NCBI GenBank assembly: GCA_944383695.1
Contig: CALWQP010000004.1
Span: 1 to 64,000, forward strand
DNA length: 64,000 nt
Source of the DNA: an uncultured Mediterraneibacter sp.
GTDB lineage: Bacteria; Bacillota; Clostridia; Lachnospirales; Lachnospiraceae
Direction of reading: 5' to 3'
The position numbers were made by a program, and so were the translations under genes. Below are positions 58,868 through 64,000 of this stretch, one piece after another. The notes beneath the pieces were generated by a model. It was not told the DNA's origin. It worked only from the letters and a program-made list of their open reading frames with translations, and did no database searches. Each line of letters begins with the position of its first letter. Positions within the stretch are counted from its first letter, which is position 1.

Positions 58868-60178
58868 ATGATATGGGCAAAGGAAGAGACTCTGCCAAGG
58901 GGTGAGCTCGAGGCCATACAGCTTGCAAAGCTTAAAAGTACGGTCCGTTATATTTATGACAGAGTGCAGCCTTACCGTGAAAAAATGGATGCGGCGGGGG
59001 TAAAGCCGGAGGACATTCGCGTTCTGGACGATCTGAAGAAGCTTCCCTTTACATATAAAGCGGATTTCAGGGAGCATTATCCGGATGGGCTGTTCGCGGT
59101 TGACAAGAAGGAGATCGTCCGCTACCATGCGAGCTCCGGAACGACAGGAAAGCCGACCGTTGTGGGATATACGAGGAATGATCTGGAAATGTGGCTCAAC
59201 AACGTGGCGAGGCTTGCCTGCATGGGAGGAGCCACGGCAGATGATGTGGCCCAGATTTCTTTTGGTTACGGCACGTTTACCGGCGCTCTTGGACTCCACG
59301 GAGGGCTGGAGAAGATCGGAGCATCCGTGATACCGATGTCATCGGGAAACACGAATAAGCAGATCATGTTCCTTCAGGACATGGGCGTGACCCTTCTCGT
59401 AGCGACTCCGTCCTATGCGCTGCATTTGGGCGAGGAAATCCGAAAGAGAGGGATTGACCCGGCGAAAGACTTGAAGATCCATATCGGGCTGTTTGGCGGT
59501 GAGGGCATGACCGAGCCCATGCGCGATGAGATGCACAAAGCATGGGGGGAGCGGTTTGTCTGTACACAGAATTACGGAATGAGCGAGCTGTGCGGACCAG
59601 GCGTTGCAGGAGAGTGCACGGAGCTGTGCGGCATGCACGTCAATGAGGACTGGTTCATCCCGGAGATCATCGATCCGGAGACCGAAGAAGTGCTTCCTCC
59701 GGGTGAACTGGGTGAACTGGTCGTAACCTGTCTCGGCAAAGAAGCGCTGCCCCTGGTCAGGTACAGGACTGGCGACCTGACAAGGCTGATGTACGAGCCG
59801 TGTAAATGCGGCCGCACGACGTGCAGGATGGAAAATATCTCCGGACGTGCGGATGATATGCTCGTGATCCGGGGCGTCAATGTATTCCCGACCCAGATCG
59901 AGGAAGTCCTCCTAAAGATCGAGGAGATCGGACCGCACTATGAGATCCTGGTAGAAAGAAAGAACCGTCTGGATGTCATGACGATCACCGTGGAGCTGAC
60001 CGATGACCGGCTGCTTGACAGCTATGGAAAGCTGAGCGAACTGGAGGGCAGCATCCAGCGCGCCCTGAAGTCGCAGCTTGGACTTGCGACACAGATCCGC
60101 CTGGTGGCTCCGAATTCGCTGAAGCGGTTTGAGGGCAAGGCAAAAAGAGTAACAGATTTACGAAAGGATGGGCTGTAA
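58868..60178 (+). CDS. paaK: Phenylacetate-CoA ligase 1
   Basis: AMP-forming acyl-CoA synthetase of 436 residues of the PaaK family. It joins phenylacetate or related aryl-acetates to CoA with ATP, or works in reverse in fermentations. ASSGTTGKPTV near residue 90 is the P-loop, YGMSELCGPG near 235 binds adenylate, and YRTGDLTRL near 300 precedes the hinge; the C-terminal lid has SGRADDMLVIRGVNVFP. AAGGAGG lies nine bases before the ATG. It heads an operon with the two subunits of indolepyruvate:ferredoxin oxidoreductase, which makes aryl-acetyl-CoA. Confidence 0.93.
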   Translation: MIWAKEETLPRGELEAIQLAKLKSTVRYIYDRVQPYREKMDAAGVKPEDIRVLDDLKKLPFTYKADFREHYPDGLFAVDKKEIVRYHASSGTTGKPTVVGYTRNDLEMWLNNVARLACMGGATADDVAQISFGYGTFTGALGLHGGLEKIGASVIPMSSGNTNKQIMFLQDMGVTLLVATPSYALHLGEEIRKRGIDPAKDLKIHIGLFGGEGMTEPMRDEMHKAWGERFVCTQNYGMSELCGPGVAGECTELCGMHVNEDWFIPEIIDPETEEVLPPGELGELVVTCLGKEALPLVRYRTGDLTRLMYEPCKCGRTTCRMENISGRADDMLVIRGVNVFPTQIEEVLLKIEEIGPHYEILVERKNRLDVMTITVELTDDRLLDSYGKLSELEGSIQRALKSQLGLATQIRLVAPNSLKRFEGKAKRVTDLRKDGL

Positions 60179-60179
60179 A

Positions 60180-61925
60180 ATGGCAGAGAAAGTGATCATG
60201 CTGGGCAATGAGGCGATCGCCCGTGGGGCATATGAGGCAGGGGTGAAAGTGTCTTCTGCGTATCCGGGCACACCCAGTACAGAGATAAGCGAATACCTTG
60301 TCCAGTACAGAGATGATGTTTATGAAGAGTGGGCTCCGAATGAGAAGGTGGCGACAGAGGTTGCCGTGGGGGCGAGCCTTGCGGGAACAAGGGCAATGGC
60401 ATGCATGAAGCATGTGGGACTGAATGTGGCGGCTGACCCGCTGTATTCAGTATCTTATATGGGTGTGAACGGTGGTCTGGTCATCGTGGTCGCAGACGAC
60501 CCGGGACTGTACAGCTCTCAAAATGAGCAGGATACAAGGATGGTGGCAAGAGCGGCGCAGATCCCGGTGATCGAGCCGTCGGACAGCGCGGAGGCAAAAG
60601 ATTTCTTCAAGACAGCCTTTGAGCTGAGCGAACAGTTTGACCGCCCGTTTATTTTCCGTACGACAACCAGACTGGCGCACTCCCAGGGACTGGTAGAGCT
60701 GTGCGACCGCGTGGAGCCGGAGGATAAGCCCTATGAAAAGAACGTGACAAAAAATGTCATGATGCCGGGCAATGCAAAAATCCGTCACATTGAGATCGAG
60801 AAGCGCAATCTGGAGCTGGCAGAGGCTGCAAACACGCTCCCGATCAATGTGGTGGAAATGAATGACACGAAGATCGGCGTCATCACCAGCGGGATTCCCT
60901 ATCAGTATGTGAAGGAGGCGCTGCCTGAGGCATCCGTACTGAAGCTGGGCATGGTGAATCCTCTTCCACGGAAGTTGATCGAGGATTTTGCGTCAAAGGT
61001 TGACACTTTATATATAGTAGAAGAACTGGACCCGGTGATCGAGGAGCAGGTGAAGTCCTGGGGCATCAAAGCCATCGGGAAAGAAATCTTCACCGTGCAG
61101 GGCGAGTACAGCGCCAACATGCTGAGAGAGGCCATCCTGAAACAGAAACTGGAACTGAAAGAGCCGGAAAAAGCGCCGGGCAGACCGCCGATCCTCTGTC
61201 CCGGATGTCCTCACAGAAGCGTGTTCTATGTGCTGAATAAGCTCAAAATGCACGCGGCTGGCGATATTGGCTGCTACACACTTGGAGCAGTGGCGCCGCT
61301 GAGTGTCATTGACACGACTATGTGCATGGGCTCCAGTATTTCAACTCTCCATGGAATGGAGAAGGCGAAAGGGAAAGACTACATAAAGAACTGGGTGGCA
61401 GTGATCGGTGATTCCACGTTCATGCATACAGGCGTTAATTCCCTGATGAATATGGTGTACAACAACGCGACAGGCACGGTCATCATTATGGATAATTCTA
61501 CCACAGGCATGACCGGCCATCAGGACCATGCGGCCACAGGCAGGTCTCTCCAGGGCGATCCGGCCTATTCCATCAATATTCAGGCGCTCTGCCGGGCCAT
61601 CGGCGTAAAGAATGTATATGAGATCAATGCTTTTGACCTGCCTCTTCTTAAAAAGACGATCAAAGAAGAGGCGGAAAAGGATGAAGTATCTGTTATCATC
61701 ACAAAGGAGCCCTGTGTCCTTCTGGACAAGAGAAAGAAACCGCTCTACATCGCCCGCGAGGAGAAATGTAAGAAATGCGGCATGTGCATGAAGCCGGGAT
61801 GTCCTGCAATGACAAAGAATCCGGATGGGACTATCCATATCGATGATACGATGTGCACGGGATGCGGCCTCTGTAAAGATCTCTGCAGCTTTGACGCCAT
61901 CGAGCTTGTAAAGGAGGGGGAATGA
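60180..61925 (+). CDS. iorA: Indolepyruvate ferredoxin oxidoreductase, alpha subunit
   Basis: Alpha subunit of 581 residues. It oxidatively decarboxylates aryl pyruvates made from Trp, Phe and Tyr to aryl-acetyl-CoA and reduces ferredoxin. N-terminal pyrimidine-binding domain: GNEAIARGAYEAG and SAYPGTPSTEI. The thiamine diphosphate-binding domain has GDIGCYTLG near residue 365 and GDSTFMHTG near 410, with a following NN. Two [4Fe-4S] ferredoxin motifs end the protein: CKKCGMCMKPGC and CTGCGLCKDLC. The start is two bases after the paaK stop. The longer reading from 60168 lacks room for a ribosome site. ATGA overlap with iorB. Confidence 0.95.
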   Translation: MAEKVIMLGNEAIARGAYEAGVKVSSAYPGTPSTEISEYLVQYRDDVYEEWAPNEKVATEVAVGASLAGTRAMACMKHVGLNVAADPLYSVSYMGVNGGLVIVVADDPGLYSSQNEQDTRMVARAAQIPVIEPSDSAEAKDFFKTAFELSEQFDRPFIFRTTTRLAHSQGLVELCDRVEPEDKPYEKNVTKNVMMPGNAKIRHIEIEKRNLELAEAANTLPINVVEMNDTKIGVITSGIPYQYVKEALPEASVLKLGMVNPLPRKLIEDFASKVDTLYIVEELDPVIEEQVKSWGIKAIGKEIFTVQGEYSANMLREAILKQKLELKEPEKAPGRPPILCPGCPHRSVFYVLNKLKMHAAGDIGCYTLGAVAPLSVIDTTMCMGSSISTLHGMEKAKGKDYIKNWVAVIGDSTFMHTGVNSLMNMVYNNATGTVIIMDNSTTGMTGHQDHAATGRSLQGDPAYSINIQALCRAIGVKNVYEINAFDLPLLKKTIKEEAEKDEVSVIITKEPCVLLDKRKKPLYIAREEKCKKCGMCMKPGCPAMTKNPDGTIHIDDTMCTGCGLCKDLCSFDAIELVKEGE

Positions 61926-62503
61926 TTATGGCAGTAAAGAATATTATGATCGTGGGCGTGGGCGGTCAGGGAACTCTCCTCACAAGCCGTATCTTAGGCG
62001 GGCTGACCATAGCGGGGGGCTATGACGTGAAGCTGTCCGAGGTGCACGGTATGGCGCAGAGGGGCGGAAGCGTGGTTACTTTTGTACGTTATGGAGACAA
62101 GGTCGCCGAGCCCATCGTAGAGGAAGGGCAGGCGGACGTGATCATTGCGTTTGAGCGGCTGGAAGCACTCAGATATGCACATTTCCTGAAAAAGGACGGC
62201 GTGCTCATTGTCAATGACTGGCGGATCGATCCCATGCCTGTTGTGATCGGCGCGGCACAGTACCCCGAGCATATTTTGGAGGATCTGGAAAAAGACCACA
62301 AAGTCTACAAGGTGAACGCGACAGAAGAGTCAAAGAAGCTGGGGAATCCCAGAGTGTTCAACCTTATCGTGCTGGGGATCGCCGCTCAGCATATGGACTT
62401 TACAAAAGAACAGTGGTATGAGGTGATCGAAAAGACCGTGCCTCCGAAGACGGTAGAGATCAATAAGAAGGCATTTGACGTTGGTTACAGCATTGCGCAG
62501 TAA
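61922..62503 (+). CDS. iorB: Indolepyruvate ferredoxin oxidoreductase, beta subunit
   Basis: Beta (gamma-domain) subunit of 193 residues, needed with IorA for aryl-pyruvate oxidation. GVGGQGTLLTSRILG near residue 12 is the nucleotide/CoA-binding start, SEVHGMAQRGGSV near 40 is diagnostic for the family, and ADVIIAFERLEALR follows near 75. The ATG at 61922 overlaps the iorA stop (ATGA), with AGGAGG very close; ATG 61928 is an alternative with better spacing. Both subunits are complete, so the enzyme should be active. Confidence 0.94.
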   Translation: MIMAVKNIMIVGVGGQGTLLTSRILGGLTIAGGYDVKLSEVHGMAQRGGSVVTFVRYGDKVAEPIVEEGQADVIIAFERLEALRYAHFLKKDGVLIVNDWRIDPMPVVIGAAQYPEHILEDLEKDHKVYKVNATEESKKLGNPRVFNLIVLGIAAQHMDFTKEQWYEVIEKTVPPKTVEINKKAFDVGYSIAQ

Positions 62504-62547
62504 CCGGGACTGGAATAAATTTTTTATACAGAAGGGCGGTGATAGCA

Positions 62548-62967
62548 ATGATCAGGCAGATATCAGTTTTTGTGGAAAATCAGCCGGGCAGCATGATGAA
62601 TGTGACCTCTGTCCTTACGGAGGAACATGTGAACATCCGCGCGATCTCAACATTTGACACGCCAGAATTCGGCATCCTGCGCCTTGTAGTCGATGATCCT
62701 GTCCGAGCAAAAGACAGCCTTACAAAGAGAGGGTTCGTCACCCGGGTGACTGACGTGATCGGCACAGAGCTCAAAGATGAAAAAGGAAATCTCAATCAGA
62801 TGCTCAAGATACTTGCAGACGGACAGATCAATGTGAATTATATTTATTCTTTTGTGATCCGCGAAGGAAAAGCTCCTGTCATGGTATTTCATACGGATGA
62901 TTTCGAGAGAGCGGAAAATGTCCTCCGGGCTGCCGAAGTAAAGCTCGTGGAGGAAGAAGAATTATAA
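62548..62967 (+). CDS. Tandem ACT domain protein
   Basis: Small cytoplasmic protein of 139 residues with two ACT domains (about 1-68 and 69-139). ISVFVENQPGSMMNVTSVL and INVNYIYSFVIREGKAPVMVFHTDD are the strand-helix segments of the first and second domain. ACT domains bind amino acids and regulate enzymes. Its place between iorB and the second paaK suggests sensing of aromatic amino acids for this pathway, which is inference. The GGTGA-type site before ATG 62548 decides the start over the upstream GTG. No enzyme domain is attached. Confidence 0.9.
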   Translation: MIRQISVFVENQPGSMMNVTSVLTEEHVNIRAISTFDTPEFGILRLVVDDPVRAKDSLTKRGFVTRVTDVIGTELKDEKGNLNQMLKILADGQINVNYIYSFVIREGKAPVMVFHTDDFERAENVLRAAEVKLVEEEEL

Positions 62968-62991
62968 GGATATCAAAGGAGAAATAATAAT

Positions 62992-64000
62992 ATGGCGGCA
63001 GTATCATTGGAAAACTGGGCAGAGCGGATCCGTGATCCGAAGATTGAATGTATGAGCAGGGACGAGATGGCGGACCTTCAGAGCCGGCGTCTTGTGGATG
63101 TGGTAAAGCGAGTATACGATAACGTGGAATTTTACCGCAGAAAAATGCAGCAGAAAGGCGTGGAGCCGAGAGATATCAGATCCATCGAGGATATCGGGAA
63201 GCTTCCGTTCACTACAAAGGAAGATTTAAGAGACAACTATCCTTTCGGACTCCTTGCAGTCCCGATGAAAGATGTGGTGCGTGTGCAGGGGACTTCCGGA
63301 ACCACCGGAAAGCTCACCATTGCGCCCTATTCCAAGAAGGATGTGGATGTGTGGGGAGAGTGCGTGGCAAGAGGGCTCACCATGGCGGGACTTACAGATG
63401 AAGATATCATTCACGTCTGCTATGGGTATGGACTTTTCACAGGAGGACTGGGGCTGGACTACGGTGCGGCGGCGCTGGGCGCAACAGCGATCCCCATGTC
63501 AGCGGGCAACACCAGGCGTCAGATGATGTGCATGGAAGACCTTGGAGCTACCGCGTTTGCATGTACGCCTTCTTATGCCCTTTACCTGGCGGAGTCCATC
63601 CAGGAAGCCGGGCTTGTTGACCGTATGAAGTTAAAGGCAGGCATCCATGGGGCAGAGCCGTGGACAGAGGAGATGCGAAAGAAAATCGAGAGCATCCTCC
63701 ACATCAACTGTTTCGATATCTACGGACTGTGCGAGATTACCGGGCCGGGAGTGGCTCAGGACTGTATCCACAAGTCAGGGCTTCATGTCCATCATGATTA
63801 TTTCTATCCGGAGGTGATCAATCCCGCGACGAATGAGCAGTGTGCGGACGGAGAGACCGGGGAGCTTGTATTTACAACGCTGGCGAAGGAGGCAATGCCC
63901 CTGATCCGTTACCGGACCAAAGATCTGACCAGCATTGACCACAGCACATGTGAGTGCGGGCGAACCCTTCCGAGGATTTCCAAGTTTACCGGAAGGACGG
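62992..64000 (+). CDS. paaK: Phenylacetate-CoA ligase 2, cut by window end
   Basis: The reading frame from ATG 62992 is open to the window edge (336 codons). AAAGGAG precedes it. The product is a PaaK-family ligase: QGTSGTTGKLTI near residue 99 is the P-loop, GYGLFTGGLGLDYG follows, YGLCEITGPG near 245 binds adenylate, and IRYRTKDLTS near 304 is the hinge lead-in. It is clearly a paralog of the first paaK but differs in many pocket residues (for example GLDYGAAALG in place of GLHGGLEKIG), so it may prefer another aryl-acetate. It is in the same operon. The C-terminal lid is outside the window. Confidence 0.93.
   Translation, partial: MAAVSLENWAERIRDPKIECMSRDEMADLQSRRLVDVVKRVYDNVEFYRRKMQQKGVEPRDIRSIEDIGKLPFTTKEDLRDNYPFGLLAVPMKDVVRVQGTSGTTGKLTIAPYSKKDVDVWGECVARGLTMAGLTDEDIIHVCYGYGLFTGGLGLDYGAAALGATAIPMSAGNTRRQMMCMEDLGATAFACTPSYALYLAESIQEAGLVDRMKLKAGIHGAEPWTEEMRKKIESILHINCFDIYGLCEITGPGVAQDCIHKSGLHVHHDYFYPEVINPATNEQCADGETGELVFTTLAKEAMPLIRYRTKDLTSIDHSTCECGRTLPRISKFTGRT

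Noticed and set aside
1-64000. CRISPR arrays, insertion sequences, prophage genes, tRNA or rRNA genes
   Set aside because: No repeated spacer pattern, transposase, integrase, phage structural gene or RNA gene was recognised.

Overview
The window looks like chromosomal DNA of a gut Firmicute of the family Lachnospiraceae. The indications are the DUF3793, DUF5716, DUF5717, DUF5662 and DUF6273 families, a forespore sigma factor (sigG), a BceRS-AB peptide-stress module, luxS, an FprA flavo-diiron protein and clostridial aromatic amino acid fermentation genes. Nearly all genes lie on the + strand. I see no tRNA, rRNA, CRISPR array, prophage or insertion sequence, so most of the window is ordinary core genome with a few accessory pieces.

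Layout. 1-2.8 kb: a small P-loop protein on the - strand, then a DUF3793-flavodoxin operon and a ZIP metal transporter, both with Fur-type boxes at their promoters. 2.9-7.5 kb: BceRS two-component system and BceAB-type ABC transporter. 7.7-11.9 kb: MoxR ATPase, DUF58 protein and membrane transglutaminase. 12-17.4 kb: a three-gene operon (DUF5717, DUF5716, TPR protein) that I read as an uncharacterised Hsp70-like system. 17.5-22.9 kb: polar amino acid ABC transporter followed by purF, then purB. 23-28.2 kb: BspA-like surface protein, then a degenerate Sir2 protein with gltX and a UvrD-type helicase. 28.2-32 kb: DUF1292 protein; sugar-binding lipoprotein, a GlgX-like protein without catalytic residues, and a DUF5662 protein. 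32-36.4 kb: luxS, a histidine phosphatase, and the copper operon csoR-copA, whose CopA carries a C-terminal CopZ-like domain. 36.5-41.6 kb: BMP-family nucleoside-type ABC importer behind an attenuator-like leader. 41.6-51.1 kb: beta-CASP nuclease, sigG, HAD phosphatase, small proteins, pth, mfd and a parvulin-like lipoprotein. 51.1-56.4 kb: an AT-richer accessory segment with a DUF6273 lipoprotein and a giant VWA/hydrolase surface protein. 56.4-58.7 kb: cytidylate-kinase-like protein, FprA and an ArsC/Spx-like protein. 58.8 kb to the end: paaK, iorA, iorB, an ACT-domain protein and a second paaK that runs off the window.

How the genes work together. The iorAB/paaK block should turn aromatic 2-oxo acids into aryl-acetyl-CoA and aryl-acetates, delivering electrons to ferredoxin. 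Flavodoxin and the ZIP transporter form an apparent metal-limitation response, and csoR-copA a copper response. The amino acid importer placed directly before purF suggests that it feeds the glutamine-dependent first step of purine synthesis.

The most interesting parts are the DUF5717/DUF5716/TPR operon, two probable pseudoenzymes (Sir2-like and GlgX-like), the CopA-CopZ fusion with its own internal start signal, the leader before the BMP operon, and the VWA/hydrolase surface protein. All function calls come from reading motifs and context; no database search was possible.
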